Source: Croceibacter atlanticus HTCC2559
Lineage (GTDB): Bacteria > Bacteroidota > Bacteroidia > Flavobacteriales > Flavobacteriaceae
DNA: 64,000 nucleotides
Reading direction: 5' to 3'
NCBI RefSeq assembly: GCF_000196315.1
Contig: NC_014230.1
Span: 806,001-870,000, forward strand
The notes under the pieces were generated by a model that saw nothing but the letters and a program-made list of their open reading frames with translations, was not told where the DNA came from and searched no databases. Position numbers and translations under genes: made by a program. Below are positions 44,711 to 54,274 of the stretch, piece by piece. Position 1 is the stretch's first letter. Every line of letters starts with the position of its first letter.

Positions 44711-45646
44711 TTAGTTGAAGTGTTTTATAATTTTATCGACAATGGTTTGGGCTAATTTTTCTTTACTTTCAATAGTCCAACCAGCAACGTGTGGCGATAA
44801 AATTACATTTTCAAACTTAAGAAGTTTAGAAAGATCTTGTGGCATTTCTGAAGAGAATAAGCTTTCAAAAGACAGTTTTTCATATTCTAAAACATCTAAA
44901 CCAGCACCTAATATTTTTCCATTTTCTAGAGCTGAAACTAAATCTGCCGTTACAACACTCTTTCCTCTAGCGGTATTAATAAGCCAAAAAGGCTTGCTAA
45001 ATGCATTAATAAATTCAGCATTCACCATTTTGTCTGTAAGTGGTGTCCAAGGTGTATGAAGGCTTAATACGTCTGCTTTTTCTTGAAGCGTTTTTAGAGA
45101 GACTTGTTTTGCATGCTCATTTCCTAAGTTATCTTTAATGTCGTAACACAACACATTACAATTAAACCCTTTTAGTTTTTTTGCAAAAGCGTTGCCCATA
45201 TTACCATACCCAATGAGCCCGACAGTTTTGCCCTCTAGCTCTACACCGCGATGTTGTTCTCGTAACCATTGGCCAGACTTAACTGTAGCATCTGCTAAAT
45301 TAATTTTATTAAAAAGGTTGAGTAGTAATGCTAAACTATGTTCTCCAACAGCATTTCTGTTTCCTTCTGGTGCGGAGAAGAGTGCTATGTTTTTAGCGTT
45401 TGCGTAAGGAATATCTATACTCTCTAAACCAGCACCAACACGAGCTATAAATTTTAAATTTGTAGCAGCATCTAAAAATTGCTTATCTATATTAAACCTA
45501 CTCCTAATTACGATGCCTTGATAGTTTTTAATCTTTTGCTCAACATCTTCTTTAGATGATGTGTAATCCTCCTCATTAATATAACCAGCATCAGCTAACT
45601 GCTTAAGAAGAAGTGGGTGATTATTATCTAGATGTAAAATTTTCAA
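44711..45646 (-). CDS. D-isomer 2-hydroxyacid dehydrogenase (phosphoglycerate dehydrogenase-like)
   Basis: The 311-residue protein starts at TTG. It has the catalytic-domain RVGAGLESID, NAD-binding VGLIGYGNMGNAFAKKL (about 143-159), LHTPWTPLT, NTARG and the His-containing SPHVAGWT. It is a D-2-hydroxyacid dehydrogenase of the SerA-like group but lacks the ACT domain of full SerA. Substrate could be 3-phosphoglycerate or another 2-oxoacid. It is three bases after the cupin gene. Confidence 0.9.
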   Translation of the reverse strand: MKILHLDNNHPLLLKQLADAGYINEEDYTSSKEDVEQKIKNYQGIVIRSRFNIDKQFLDAATNLKFIARVGAGLESIDIPYANAKNIALFSAPEGNRNAVGEHSLALLLNLFNKINLADATVKSGQWLREQHRGVELEGKTVGLIGYGNMGNAFAKKLKGFNCNVLCYDIKDNLGNEHAKQVSLKTLQEKADVLSLHTPWTPLTDKMVNAEFINAFSKPFWLINTARGKSVVTADLVSALENGKILGAGLDVLEYEKLSFESLFSSEMPQDLSKLLKFENVILSPHVAGWTIESKEKLAQTIVDKIIKHFN

Positions 45647-45649
45647 AAC

Positions 45650-46015
45650 TTAAATTTTAGGATAGTGGGTTTTCGTTTTTTTATCTATAACGTTGCCTGT
45701 ATGCTTGGTGTCCAGCTTTTCAAATAATAAGACGTGAACCTCTTCACCGTTTTGCGTTTTAGGGCAATGCTCTACACCTTTAGGAACTACAATAATTTCG
45801 CCTTGGTTTACAATTTCTATAGAATCTCGAAAGTGCATTTCTAGAGTTCCTTTTTGTACAAAAAACAACTCATCTTCTTGCTCGTGTTTATGCCAGACAA
45901 ACTCATCCTTAAGTTTAGCCAGTAACACCTGCATATTGTCTACAACTGCTATTTGATGAGGTGACCACTGTGCTTTGAAACTCTTAAACTTCTCTTTTAC
46001 ATTTATAGGTTTCAT
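45650..46015 (-). CDS. Cupin-domain protein
   Basis: The 121-residue protein is a single small cupin: FVWHKHEQEDELFFVQKGTLEMHF supplies the metal-binding His/Glu set (motif 1) and VPKGVEHCPKTQNGE the second motif. Such proteins range from enzymes to sugar-binding sensors, so function is unassigned. It sits between the thioesterase and dehydrogenase genes with short gaps, suggesting an operon from mgtE downward. Confidence 0.88.
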   Translation of the reverse strand: MKPINVKEKFKSFKAQWSPHQIAVVDNMQVLLAKLKDEFVWHKHEQEDELFFVQKGTLEMHFRDSIEIVNQGEIIVVPKGVEHCPKTQNGEEVHVLLFEKLDTKHTGNVIDKKTKTHYPKI

Positions 46016-46030
46016 AGGCTTTTATTAAGA

Positions 46031-46420
46031 TTAAAACATATCCTGAATCTCCTTAGGTACTCTTGAAGGTCTTTTGGTTTCAGATTTAAGAAGACACCAT
46101 TCTGTTTTAGCTTCAACTATGGTTTTGTTGTCTTTAGGTCTGTAAATTTTATACTTACGTTCACTTTTTACGCCTTCTAGAGAAACTATCCAAGTTTCAA
46201 TTACAAGCTCATCTCCTTCAAAAGATGCTGCTTTGTAACTTATGTAGTGGTTAAGTGCCACCCAAACATATTCATCTTTTACAGATTGTACTGCTCTTTC
46301 TTCCCAGTGCTGTTCTGCAATATCCATACACCACTGTAGGTAAACCACATTATTTACATGGTTAAGATCATCTATAGCAGCTTTTGTAACCACAAAAGTT
46401 TTGGAGAATTTACGTTTCAA
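46031..46420 (-). CDS. Hotdog-fold acyl-CoA thioesterase (YbgC/FadM-like)
   Basis: The 129-residue protein begins KRKFSKTFVVTKAAIDDLNHVNNVVYLQW, close to the D-x-x-x-H-V-N-N-x-x-Y motif of the 4-hydroxybenzoyl-CoA thioesterase group, and is a full hotdog domain. It should hydrolyse acyl-CoA thioesters. The only sensible start is TTG at 46420, which overlaps the mgtE stop as TTGA, implying translational coupling to mgtE. Confidence 0.9.
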   Translation of the reverse strand: MKRKFSKTFVVTKAAIDDLNHVNNVVYLQWCMDIAEQHWEERAVQSVKDEYVWVALNHYISYKAASFEGDELVIETWIVSLEGVKSERKYKIYRPKDNKTIVEAKTEWCLLKSETKRPSRVPKEIQDMF

Positions 46421-47766
46421 AACCCTAGTATTAGTTTAGCGAGATAGAAAAATAAGAAGATACCGAAGATGTCATTACTTGTGGTAATAAAAGGTCCTGT
46501 TGCAATGGCTGGATCTATGCCTTGTTTATCTAAAATTATTGGTACAAATGTTCCTATTAGGGCTGCTACTATTATTACAGAAAGCATAGAGACGGCAACC
46601 GTTATACTTACCATTTGTTCTTGCCCTACCACAAAGCCAAAAAGCATTACTAAAAGCCCAAGAGCAGTACCATTTATAAGACTTAAACCAACTTCTTTAA
46701 ATAACCTGTTTAATAGGCTTCCTTTAATGTTATCATTGGCTAAACCTTGTACTATAATTGCACTGGATTGTACGCCTACATTTCCAGCCATAGCGGCAAT
46801 TAAAGGCGTGAAGAAAAACAGAATCGGAAAATTTGCAAGTGCTTCATCAAAACCTTTCATGATATAAACACTGCCTAAACCTCCAAATAAACCCAAGACT
46901 AACCAAGGTAATCGTGCTCTAGTGAGTTGCCAAACATTATCATCTGCTTCTACATCTTGAGATATACCTGCAGCCATTTGGTAATCTTTCTCTGCCTCTT
47001 CCTTTATAAAGTCTACAATATCATCTATGGTAACTCTTCCTACAAGTCTGTTCATTTCATCTACAACAGGAATGGCTTCTAGGTCATACTTTTGCATAAC
47101 TCTTGCCACTTCTTCACCTTTTGTGTGCACGGTAACAAAGTCTACCTGAGGAATAAAAATATCGCTTATATGGGCATTTCGTTTTGCAGTTAACAAGTCT
47201 TTTAGAGACAAACGGCCTTTAAGTTTCTCTTTAGCATCTACCACATAAATAGAATGTACACGAGTTACATTTTCGGCTTGTTTTCTCATTTCTGCAACAC
47301 AGCCTGTAACAGTCCAATCTTCATAAACCCTTACAAGTTCTTTTGCCATAAGACCACCTGCAGAATCTTCATCATAGCGTAATAACTCGACAATGTTTTC
47401 TGCGTGCTCTTCATCTTCCATTTCGGAGATGACCTGTTGGGCGCGTTCTTCAGAAAGCTCAGAAATTATATCTGCAGCATCATCGGTATCCATTTCTTCA
47501 AGCTCTTCTGCAATTTCTTTAGCAGATAACTTGTTTAAAATGCGCTCTCTAACATCTTCCTCTAGCTCCATAAGAGCTTCAGAAGTTTTTTCACTGTCCA
47601 GAAGCTTTACGATATAGGTTGCTTCTTCTAATGAAATTTCATCTAAAATCTCTGCAATATCGGCAAAGTGAAGGTCTTCAAAATGAAGCAAGAGCTCTGC
47701 GTTGTTCTTTTCTTGAACAAGCAGCTTAATTTTTTCTATAAGTTCTGTGCTAATTTCGAAAGTCAT
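46417..47766 (-). CDS. mgtE: Magnesium transporter MgtE
   Basis: The 449-residue protein has the helical MgtE N domain (acidic, IAEELEEMDTDDAADIISEL), a CBS pair (about 140-260, SIYVVDAKEKLKGRLSLKDLL and AIPVVDEMNRLVGRVTIDDI), a plug helix, and five membrane helices (MAGNVGVQSSAIIVQGLA, later GIDPAIATGPFITTSNDIFG). The acidic cytoplasmic domains sense Mg2+ and gate the channel. It has its own -7 box and heads the thioesterase/cupin/dehydrogenase run. Confidence 0.96.
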   Translation of the reverse strand: MTFEISTELIEKIKLLVQEKNNAELLLHFEDLHFADIAEILDEISLEEATYIVKLLDSEKTSEALMELEEDVRERILNKLSAKEIAEELEEMDTDDAADIISELSEERAQQVISEMEDEEHAENIVELLRYDEDSAGGLMAKELVRVYEDWTVTGCVAEMRKQAENVTRVHSIYVVDAKEKLKGRLSLKDLLTAKRNAHISDIFIPQVDFVTVHTKGEEVARVMQKYDLEAIPVVDEMNRLVGRVTIDDIVDFIKEEAEKDYQMAAGISQDVEADDNVWQLTRARLPWLVLGLFGGLGSVYIMKGFDEALANFPILFFFTPLIAAMAGNVGVQSSAIIVQGLANDNIKGSLLNRLFKEVGLSLINGTALGLLVMLFGFVVGQEQMVSITVAVSMLSVIIVAALIGTFVPIILDKQGIDPAIATGPFITTSNDIFGIFLFFYLAKLILGF

Positions 47767-47790
47767 CTTTAAGATGGTTTTGTGCGATTA

Positions 47791-47798
47791 CAAATATA
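47791..47798 (-). promoter_or_regulatory. -7 element (TATATTTG) of mgtE
   Basis: The minus strand reads TATATTTG, an exact TAnnTTTG match, 24 bases before the mgtE ATG. No clear -33 TTG is present. Confidence 0.45.
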
Positions 47799-47830
47799 GT
47801 GAATAGGAGTTAGCGACTATCTCTTTTTAA

Positions 47831-48640
47831 TTACACCGTTAAATCTTTTTGAATAAGTGCAGTTAACTCTAAAAAGGCCGCTACAGATAACTGTTCTGGG
47901 CGTTTGTTAAAAATATCATTAACGCGTAACTCATCTGAAAGTTGAAAGGTCTTTAAACTATTTCTAAGTGTTTTTCTTCGTTGCTGAAATGCTTGCTTTA
48001 CTACTCTAAAAAATAACTTTTCATCTACATTTAAACTGTAGTCTTCTTTTCTTGTGAGTCTTAACACACCACTTTCAACTTTTGGCGGCGGATTAAATAC
48101 TGTAGGTGGTACAGTGAACAAATACTCGGCATTATAAAATGCTTGTGCCAAAACAGAAAGAATACCATATGCTTTCGATCCTTCTTTCTCACAGATACGT
48201 TTTGCAACTTCTTTTTGAAACATTCCTGTAAACTCTGGAATTTGATCTCTAAGCTCTAATGTTTTAAAAACTATTTGAGTAGAAATATTATAAGGGAAGT
48301 TTCCTGTTATGGCAAACTGTTCATCACCAAACAATTGAGACAAATCATACTTTAAAAAATCTGCATATAATACACGAAATGATTTGCTTGAAATCTTACT
48401 AGCATGCTCTATGCTAAAATGATCTTTTAAATAATCGACAGATTCCTGATCAAGATCCATAGCGGTTAATGCTACATCTTTTTCTAAAAGGTACTTTGTA
48501 AGCACACCTGTTCCAGGTCCTATTTCTAATACGTGATCATAACCTTTAAATGATAAAGTATTACCAATCTTCTCGGCTGTTTCTTCATCGTTTAAAAAAT
48601 GCTGACCTAAATGTTTTTTTGCTCTTACCGGATCGCTCAC
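47831..48640 (-). CDS. rsmA: 16S rRNA (adenine1518/1519-N6) dimethyltransferase
   Basis: The 269-residue enzyme matches KsgA/Rsm[19 protein letters not shown] at the N-terminus, SAM-binding [12 protein letters not shown], and NFPYNIS, the catalytic N-x-P-Y motif. It dimethylates two adenines in the 3' end helix of 16S rRNA during 30S maturation. The start appears to be GTG; the ATG two bases upstream is out of frame. It is 21 bases after the DUF4286 gene. Confidence 0.96.
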   Translation of the reverse strand: MSDPVRAKKHLGQHFLNDEETAEKIGNTLSFKGYDHVLEIGPGTGVLTKYLLEKDVALTAMDLDQESVDYLKDHFSIEHASKISSKSFRVLYADFLKYDLSQLFGDEQFAITGNFPYNISTQIVFKTLELRDQIPEFTGMFQKEVAKRICEKEGSKAYGILSVLAQAFYNAEYLFTVPPTVFNPPPKVESGVLRLTRKEDYSLNVDEKLFFRVVKQAFQQRRKTLRNSLKTFQLSDELRVNDIFNKRPEQLSVAAFLELTALIQKDLTV

Positions 48641-48661
48641 ATTGTAGTTTTAAGTTGTTGC

Positions 48662-48985
48662 TTATTTTGCTTGAGCCATAGCTTCTCCTACAACTTCCAT
48701 TTCTGTCCTAAAGGATACAAATTTACCTGCAAAGCGTTTGCTTTCATTCCTTAATCTATCTGCATCTTCACTGTAATATCGATCTAACATAGCTTTATCT
48801 TCTGTAAAATACTGTACAGAGTATGTAAAACCTCCCATTTCTTCTTCAACAAGAACACGAGACATAATGGCTCTTGAAAACTTTTTAGTGTCTAACATCA
48901 TAGGGATGTGTTCTTTTTGCATCCATTGTATCCACTCGTTGTGAGCGCTTTCTTCTACGTTTGTGGTAACGTTGTAAATAATCAT
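48662..48985 (-). CDS. DUF4286 family protein
   Basis: The 107-residue protein is a small ferredoxin-like alpha/beta domain (IIYNVTTNVEESAHNEWIQWMQKEHIPMML...SVQYFTEDKAMLDRYY), matching the DUF4286 family of Bacteroidota, related in fold to dimeric barrel proteins. Function is unknown. It lies 8 bases after the TPR protein gene and 21 bases before rsmA. Confidence 0.82.
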   Translation of the reverse strand: MIIYNVTTNVEESAHNEWIQWMQKEHIPMMLDTKKFSRAIMSRVLVEEEMGGFTYSVQYFTEDKAMLDRYYSEDADRLRNESKRFAGKFVSFRTEMEVVGEAMAQAK

Positions 48986-48993
48986 AAGGTTGT

Positions 48994-50775
48994 TTAGTTT
49001 ATATCGTCACCACGTAAAGTGCGGTAACGTTTTCTTGCATCTACATAAAAGATACTGTCTGCATAATCAAAAATTACTTTTTCATAATTTGCTTTTGCAT
49101 CTTCTGGTCTTGCAAGGTGTTCATCATATAATTTTGCTAAGCCATAATAGGCATCATCGCCTAATATATCTGTGGGATAAAAGGTTATAATTTTTTTATA
49201 ATTGGCTTCTGCTTTTTCAAATTCTTTAGCTTCAATAAAGAGGTTTGCTTGTCTTAGCAGCGCTTCGTCCTCAATTTTTTCACCTTTATGCTGTATTAAA
49301 ATCTCCTCAAGCACCGCAATGGCAGCTTCATTTTTCCCTTTAAAAGTTAATAGGTCTGCTTTTGCAAACTTTTTTAACGCAGTTTGGGTGCTGTCTTCTA
49401 GAGAGTTGTCTTTTATAAGTAAACTTAGCTCCATAGCATCGTTTGCTATAAGCTGTGATGCCGAGGCTTTTAAAACATCTAGTTGAGTTTCACTCCAAGA
49501 AAAATCGCCTTTATAGTAACTTGTTTTAGCAACCTTAAAGCGTGCTTCTTGAGATAAGGTGTTATTTTTTACAATATTCTGAATTTGAGAATAGTAAATT
49601 AATGCTTGGTTAAATTTTTCATCTAGAACCAGAATATCTGCCAAGGCCATTTTAATTGTCGCTTCCTGAAATCTATTTTTATCTTGGTCTAGTAAGTTTT
49701 TTAAAGTTGAAATAGCACTTGCAGTTTGCTCTTTTTTAAAGGCTAAAAAATTAGCATAAGCAATTTGTAGCGACATGGTTTCAATGCTTTTACCGTAAGC
49801 TTGAAACAAAGAAGAAAACTCTTCTTCTATATCATCCCAATGTTTAGGTGTTGCATTTTTAATATCTAATCCTAATTTTAACTCGTGTGCTCTTAGTTTG
49901 GTTTCTGGTAATCTTGCTTCTTCAACTATATAGCTTAAAATATCTCTTGCGGCATCATTATCGTTATCTTCAATAGCTATTAGGGCAACATCGATTATGC
50001 CTTCCAAAGTTTCTTGAGTTCTTAAGTACACCGCTTTTTCTTGGAGAAATGCTTTTTTATATTCTTTTTGTTGAATAAATAACCAACTAAGCATTTCATT
50101 ATACAAGACTTTGGGATCTTGCTGAAGCCTTTTTAGTAATAAGGTCTTTAAAATAACATTGCCGTCATTATATGGATCTTCACTTATAAACTGCTCTATA
50201 TTTCTATTAGCAGTTATCATATATTGAGGGTTTTTATTAACTAAATCTAGGTAACTATTAAACATCTTCTCGATATTACCTTGTTCGCCATAAAGTCTTG
50301 CCAATTGTATGTCGAAATTAGACTTAGGGTTTAAAGTCATCCCTTTTTCGTAAGCTGTAATAGCCTCATCTAACTTATTGTACTTTTGAAAGGTAGACCC
50401 AATAATATAAGCGCTATTAGGATTTTGGTCTATTAGCGCCAAAGCCTCTTGATAATAAGTATTAGCTTCTGTAATTTTATCTTGAAGTTCATAATTATGC
50501 CCTAACTCTATATAGGTGTTTGGAAATTGAGGTGATTGCTTAATCTTTTCTAAAAGTAAGCTTTCTACTTCCTTATATTCTTCTAACTGCTGATGCGCAT
50601 TGACCAACCCCATAAAATAGGTTGTATTAAACTTTTGTTTTTTATACAACTTTTCATAGATGGCTTTTGCCTTTGCATATTCACCTTGCTCTACATAGTT
50701 TCTTGCCAACTGTTCATTTTGTGCGAGAACAGCTAGATTTATAAATAGCAGAACAAAGAATATAAGGTAACGCAT
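48994..50775 (-). CDS. Large secreted TPR-repeat protein
   Basis: The 593-residue protein has a signal peptide (MRYLIFFVLLFINLAVLAQ) and then TPR repeats along nearly its whole length (GEYAKAKAIYEKLYKKQ, NTYIELGHNYELQDKITEAN, DAYYGLAKLYDEHLARPEDA). It should be a periplasmic or outer-membrane-associated scaffold. Its location before DUF4286 and rsmA is a common Bacteroidota arrangement. No enzymatic domain is visible. Confidence 0.85.
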   Translation of the reverse strand: MRYLIFFVLLFINLAVLAQNEQLARNYVEQGEYAKAKAIYEKLYKKQKFNTTYFMGLVNAHQQLEEYKEVESLLLEKIKQSPQFPNTYIELGHNYELQDKITEANTYYQEALALIDQNPNSAYIIGSTFQKYNKLDEAITAYEKGMTLNPKSNFDIQLARLYGEQGNIEKMFNSYLDLVNKNPQYMITANRNIEQFISEDPYNDGNVILKTLLLKRLQQDPKVLYNEMLSWLFIQQKEYKKAFLQEKAVYLRTQETLEGIIDVALIAIEDNDNDAARDILSYIVEEARLPETKLRAHELKLGLDIKNATPKHWDDIEEEFSSLFQAYGKSIETMSLQIAYANFLAFKKEQTASAISTLKNLLDQDKNRFQEATIKMALADILVLDEKFNQALIYYSQIQNIVKNNTLSQEARFKVAKTSYYKGDFSWSETQLDVLKASASQLIANDAMELSLLIKDNSLEDSTQTALKKFAKADLLTFKGKNEAAIAVLEEILIQHKGEKIEDEALLRQANLFIEAKEFEKAEANYKKIITFYPTDILGDDAYYGLAKLYDEHLARPEDAKANYEKVIFDYADSIFYVDARKRYRTLRGDDIN

Positions 50776-50838
50776 AGGCTAAAGATACACATTTGAAAAA
50801 GGAAATAAATCAAAAACTAAGCCGAAGCAATTACGGTA

Positions 50839-52110
50839 TTAGTTTATAACGTCAAATCCGCAATAAGGCACTAGTACTTCTGGAATTTTTATACCATCTG
50901 GTGTTTGATAATTTTCTAAGATACCTGCAAGTACTCTTGGTAATGCTAAAGCACTACCGTTTAAGGTGTGTGCTAATTGCTTACTGCCATCTGCAGATTT
51001 ATACCTAAGCTTTAATCTGTTAGCTTGAAAGGTTTCAAAGTTTGAGACAGAAGAAATTTCTAACCAACGGTCTTGTGCTGTAGAAAACACTTCGAAATCA
51101 TAAGTTAAAGAACTTGTAAAGCCAAGATCACCACCACAAAGTCTTAAAATTCTAAATGGTAATTTAAGCTCTCTAAGTATGTCTTTTACATGTTCTACCA
51201 TTTGGTCTAAAACTGCATAAGAGTCTTCTGCTTTTTCAATACGTACAATCTCTACCTTGTCAAATTGATGTAACCTGTTTAAACCTCTAACGTGTGCCCC
51301 ATAACTTCCAGCTTCACGACGAAAACAAGGTGTGTAACCTGTGTGAGTTATAGGTAAATCTTTTTCATCTAATAAATCGCCACGGTATAAGTTAGTTATA
51401 GGTACTTCTGCAGTTGGTATAAGAAATAACTTATCTACAGTAGCCTCATACATTTGTCCTTCTTTATCTGGTAACTGCCCAGTTCCAAATCCAGATGCTT
51501 CATTTACCAAATGTGGTACTTGTACTTCATTATATCCGGCAGCAGTATTCTTATCTAAAAAATAACTTATTAAAGCACGTTGTAAACGAGCTCCTTTACC
51601 TTTATAAACAGGAAAACCTGCGCCTGTAATTTTATTACCAAGCTCAAAATCTATAATGTCATATTTTTTTGCAAGTTCCCAGTGTGGTTGAGAGCCTTCT
51701 GCCAATACAGGAATATCACCTTCATTAAAGACCTCTTCATTATCTGCTTCATCTACACCTGCAGGAACAAGATCATTAGGAATATTAGGAATCTCAAATA
51801 AGATATTTTGTAACTTTTCTTCAGCGTCACGAAGTTCATCTTGTAGTCGCTTAGAGTTTTCTTTTAAGTCTGCAGTTTGCGCCTTTACAGCATTTGCTTT
51901 TTGATGCTCACCACTTTTAAACAACATACCAATTTCTTTAGAAAGGCGATTGCTTTCTGCCAAAACAGCATCTAAATCTGTTTGAGAAGCCTTGCGCATA
52001 TCATCATATTTTAAAGCATCTTCAAATAATGAAGTGGCATCAAAATTTCTCTTTTTTAAAGCTGTGATATAAGCGTCTTTGTGCGCTCTAATGTTGTTGA
52101 CTTGTAACAT
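50839..52110 (-). CDS. serS: Serine--tRNA ligase
   Basis: The 423-residue enzyme has the N-terminal tRNA-binding helical arm (about 30-100, coiled coil) and a class II catalytic core: motif 2 region CFRREAGSYGAHVRGLNRLHQ and motif 3 region LNGSALALPRVLAGILENYQ. It charges tRNA-Ser. It has a textbook Bacteroidota promoter upstream. Confidence 0.98.
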   Translation of the reverse strand: MLQVNNIRAHKDAYITALKKRNFDATSLFEDALKYDDMRKASQTDLDAVLAESNRLSKEIGMLFKSGEHQKANAVKAQTADLKENSKRLQDELRDAEEKLQNILFEIPNIPNDLVPAGVDEADNEEVFNEGDIPVLAEGSQPHWELAKKYDIIDFELGNKITGAGFPVYKGKGARLQRALISYFLDKNTAAGYNEVQVPHLVNEASGFGTGQLPDKEGQMYEATVDKLFLIPTAEVPITNLYRGDLLDEKDLPITHTGYTPCFRREAGSYGAHVRGLNRLHQFDKVEIVRIEKAEDSYAVLDQMVEHVKDILRELKLPFRILRLCGGDLGFTSSLTYDFEVFSTAQDRWLEISSVSNFETFQANRLKLRYKSADGSKQLAHTLNGSALALPRVLAGILENYQTPDGIKIPEVLVPYCGFDVIN

Positions 52111-52135
52111 AATGGTCTTTACTAAATTGAAGCTT

Positions 52136-52165
52136 CAAAGGTACGTTGTTGTTTAGGCTTATCAA
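52136..52165 (-). promoter_or_regulatory. serS promoter, TTG-N19-TACCTTTG
   Basis: On the minus strand TTG (52165-52163), 19 bases, then TACCTTTG (52143-52136) exactly matches the Bacteroidota -33/-7 consensus. The -7 box is 25 bases before the ATG. This is the best promoter in the window. Confidence 0.8.
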
Positions 52166-52187
52166 AGTTTGAAGTTTATTAAAACTT

Positions 52188-52226
52188 AAAAAGCTTCTAC
52201 CATAATGATGATAGAAGCTTTTTTTA
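52188..52226 (-). terminator. Rho-independent terminator of the small lipoprotein gene
   Basis: AAAAAGCTTCTA and TAGAAGCTTTTT form a 12-bp stem about 20 bases beyond the stop of the lipocalin-like gene (minus strand), upstream of the serS promoter. The T run on the plus side could also allow plus-strand termination. Confidence 0.78.
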
Positions 52227-52246
52227 ATACGTTTTATAAAGAGAAA

Positions 52247-52699
52247 CTATCTGGTAAATGTAGTTTCAAAAGAAATAAGTTCTCCAGAAGATGTGTAACC
52301 TTCTTCTATAAGGCTTAAAATACTATCGTTTATAATACCTATCTCAATTTGAGATTGATTTTGGTTTTCAATAAATAATAAAGCATCATCTGCTTCAAAC
52401 TCATACAGTAAAGACTTTGTACTGTTTAAATTACAGTCTTCTGTATCTGAGTTTATTCTATATGTTGTGGTTGTTACTTGCTCACCATCAAAAGTAATTG
52501 TGCCGCTTTTGTTACATTCATTAAGCGTGACAGTTTCGCCGTTTTGTGTTTGATTAGACAATTGCCAAGTTCCAATAATTAATGCTGCTCTATTTATGGC
52601 ACTATCTTCATAATCTACGTCTAAATCTTCTGTAGAATCTGAGCAAGAAATTAAGCTTGCAACAAAAATACAAAACAGAAAAAAGGAGTTTGTCCTCAT
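52247..52699 (-). CDS. Lipocalin-like small lipoprotein
   Basis: The 150-residue protein has a lipoprotein signal (MRTNSFFLFCIFVASLISC, Cys19) and a short beta-barrel-like region with the lipocalin-like IIGTWQLSNQTQNGETV start and GTITFDGEQVTTTTYRI strands. In Bacteroidota such proteins are common and of unknown function. A TATTTTTG -7 box lies 17 bases upstream and a strong hairpin follows, so it is a stand-alone unit. Confidence 0.8.
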   Translation of the reverse strand: MRTNSFFLFCIFVASLISCSDSTEDLDVDYEDSAINRAALIIGTWQLSNQTQNGETVTLNECNKSGTITFDGEQVTTTTYRINSDTEDCNLNSTKSLLYEFEADDALLFIENQNQSQIEIGIINDSILSLIEEGYTSSGELISFETTFTR

Positions 52700-52716
52700 A
52701 ATTGGGGTTTTTGTGG

Positions 52717-52724
52717 CAAAAATA
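52717..52724 (-). promoter_or_regulatory. -7 element (TATTTTTG) of the lipocalin-like gene
   Basis: The minus strand reads TATTTTTG, an exact TAnnTTTG match, 17 bases before the ATG at 52699. No clear -33 element is seen. Confidence 0.45.
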
Positions 52725-52813
52725 TGCTTTTTATAGATATCTAACCACCTAACCTAAAATAAGTTAACACTTTTTAATTATTTATAATGGACAGTAATAT
52801 TTGTTGTATAAAA

Positions 52814-52841
52814 AATCCTCGTTTAGTTAAAAACGAGGATT
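52814..52841 (-). terminator. Rho-independent terminator of ahcY
   Basis: AATCCTCGTTT and AAACGAGGATT form a perfect 11-bp stem with a six-base loop. On the minus strand it is followed by a T run (plus AAAAA), 22 bases after the ahcY stop. Confidence 0.88.
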
Positions 52842-52863
52842 AATAATCATAAAAATGATAGTT

Positions 52864-54180
52864 TTAGTATCTGTAATACTCTGGTTTAAAAGGTCCTTCA
52901 ACCTCAACACCAATATAATCTGCTTGATCTTTGCTTAATTCTGTAAGCTCAACACCAATTCTTTCTAGGTGAAGTTTAGCAACTTTTTCATCTAAATGCT
53001 TTGGTAACATATATACTTTGTTTTCATAAGCATCTTTGTTATTCCAAAGTTCAATTTGTGCTAATGTTTGGTTTGTAAATGAATTACTCATTACAAAACT
53101 TGGGTGTCCTGTTGCACAACCTAAGTTTACCAAACGACCTTCTGCTAAAAGAATAATATCTTTTCCGTTAACGGTATACTTATCTACTTGAGGTTTAATC
53201 TCAACTTTAGTATCACCGTGATTATCGTTTAACCAAGCTACAGCAATTTCGTTATCAAAGTGACCAATGTTACAAACAATTGCCTTGTCTTTCATTGCCT
53301 CAAAGTGCTCACCTCTAACAATGTCTTTATTTCCTGTTGTTGTAATAACGATATCTGCATTACCAACTACAGTTTCAAGTTTTTTAACTTCAAAACCGTC
53401 CATTGCAGCTTGTAGCGCACAAATAGGATCAATTTCTGTAACAGTAACGATAGATCCTGCACCTTTAAAAGACTGCGCGGTACCTTTACCAACATCACCA
53501 TAACCACAAACAACAACACGCTTTCCAGCAAGCATAGTATCTGTTGCACGACGAACAGCATCAACAGCACTTTCACGACAACCGTACTTGTTATCAAACT
53601 TAGATTTAGTTACACTATCATTAACATTAATAGCTGGCATAACTAAAGTACCATTCTTCATACGCTCATAAAGCCTATGCACACCAGTAGTAGTTTCTTC
53701 AGAAAGACCATTAATTCCTTCAGCAAGTTCTGGATATTGGTCAAAAACCATATTGGTTAAATCTCCACCATCATCAAGAATCATGTTTAATGGCTTGCGC
53801 TCTTCACCAAAAAATAAAGTCTGCTCAATACACCAGTTAAACTCTTCTTCTGTTAAACCTTTCCAAGCATAAACAGGAATACCAGCAGCAGCAATTGCAG
53901 CGGCAGCGTGATCTTGAGTAGAAAAAATATTACAAGAACTCCATGTTACTTCTGCTCCTAATGCTACTAAAGTTTCAATTAGTACAGCAGTTTGAATTGT
54001 CATGTGAAGACATCCTGCAATACGAGCTCCTTTTAATGGTTGCTCATTTTTATACTCTTCACGAAGAGACATTAAACCAGGCATCTCTGCTTCGGCCAAT
54101 TCAATTTCTAGACGACCATAAGCCGCTAGAGACATATCTTTTACTTTATAAGGCTCGTAAGCCACAGATTTAGTAGACAT
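52864..54180 (-). CDS. ahcY: Adenosylhomocysteinase
   Basis: The 438-residue NAD-dependent enzyme splits S-adenosylhomocysteine to adenosine and homocysteine, relieving inhibition of methyltransferases. The sequence shows [16 protein letters not shown] near the N-terminus, [15 protein letters not shown], the NAD loop [14 protein letters not shown], and the C-terminal [22 protein letters not shown]. It is transcribed alone, with its own upstream -7 box, leader palindrome and terminator. Confidence 0.98.
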   Translation of the reverse strand: MSTKSVAYEPYKVKDMSLAAYGRLEIELAEAEMPGLMSLREEYKNEQPLKGARIAGCLHMTIQTAVLIETLVALGAEVTWSSCNIFSTQDHAAAAIAAAGIPVYAWKGLTEEEFNWCIEQTLFFGEERKPLNMILDDGGDLTNMVFDQYPELAEGINGLSEETTTGVHRLYERMKNGTLVMPAINVNDSVTKSKFDNKYGCRESAVDAVRRATDTMLAGKRVVVCGYGDVGKGTAQSFKGAGSIVTVTEIDPICALQAAMDGFEVKKLETVVGNADIVITTTGNKDIVRGEHFEAMKDKAIVCNIGHFDNEIAVAWLNDNHGDTKVEIKPQVDKYTVNGKDIILLAEGRLVNLGCATGHPSFVMSNSFTNQTLAQIELWNNKDAYENKVYMLPKHLDEKVAKLHLERIGVELTELSKDQADYIGVEVEGPFKPEYYRY

Positions 54181-54198
54181 ATTGTTATATTTGATATA

Positions 54199-54216
54199 TC
54201 CTGAAACGTTTCAGGA
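54199..54216. promoter_or_regulatory. Perfect 18-bp palindrome in the ahcY leader
   Basis: TCCTGAAACGTTTCAGGA is perfectly self-complementary without a spacer, 18 bases before the ahcY ATG. It lies downstream of the candidate -7 box at 54247-54254. A gapless palindrome favours a dimeric DNA-binding protein over an RNA hairpin, but both are possible. It is not a known SAH or SAM riboswitch form that I recognise. Confidence 0.5.
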
Positions 54217-54246
54217 GTTATTAATTATTGATTTTTAAATCGGTCG

Positions 54247-54254
54247 CAAAATTA
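54247..54254 (-). promoter_or_regulatory. Candidate -7 element (TAATTTTG) of ahcY
   Basis: The minus strand reads TAATTTTG, an exact TAnnTTTG match, 66 bases before the ATG. It would give a leader of about 60 bases containing the 18-bp palindrome. A -33 TTG is not obvious. Confidence 0.4.
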
Positions 54255-54274
54255 CAAAATACCTATCATAATAT

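Noticed and set aside
54181-54274. SAH or SAM riboswitch upstream of ahcY
   Set aside because: Only one gapless palindrome is visible; the multi-stem and pseudoknot layout of known SAH/SAM riboswitches is not seen.
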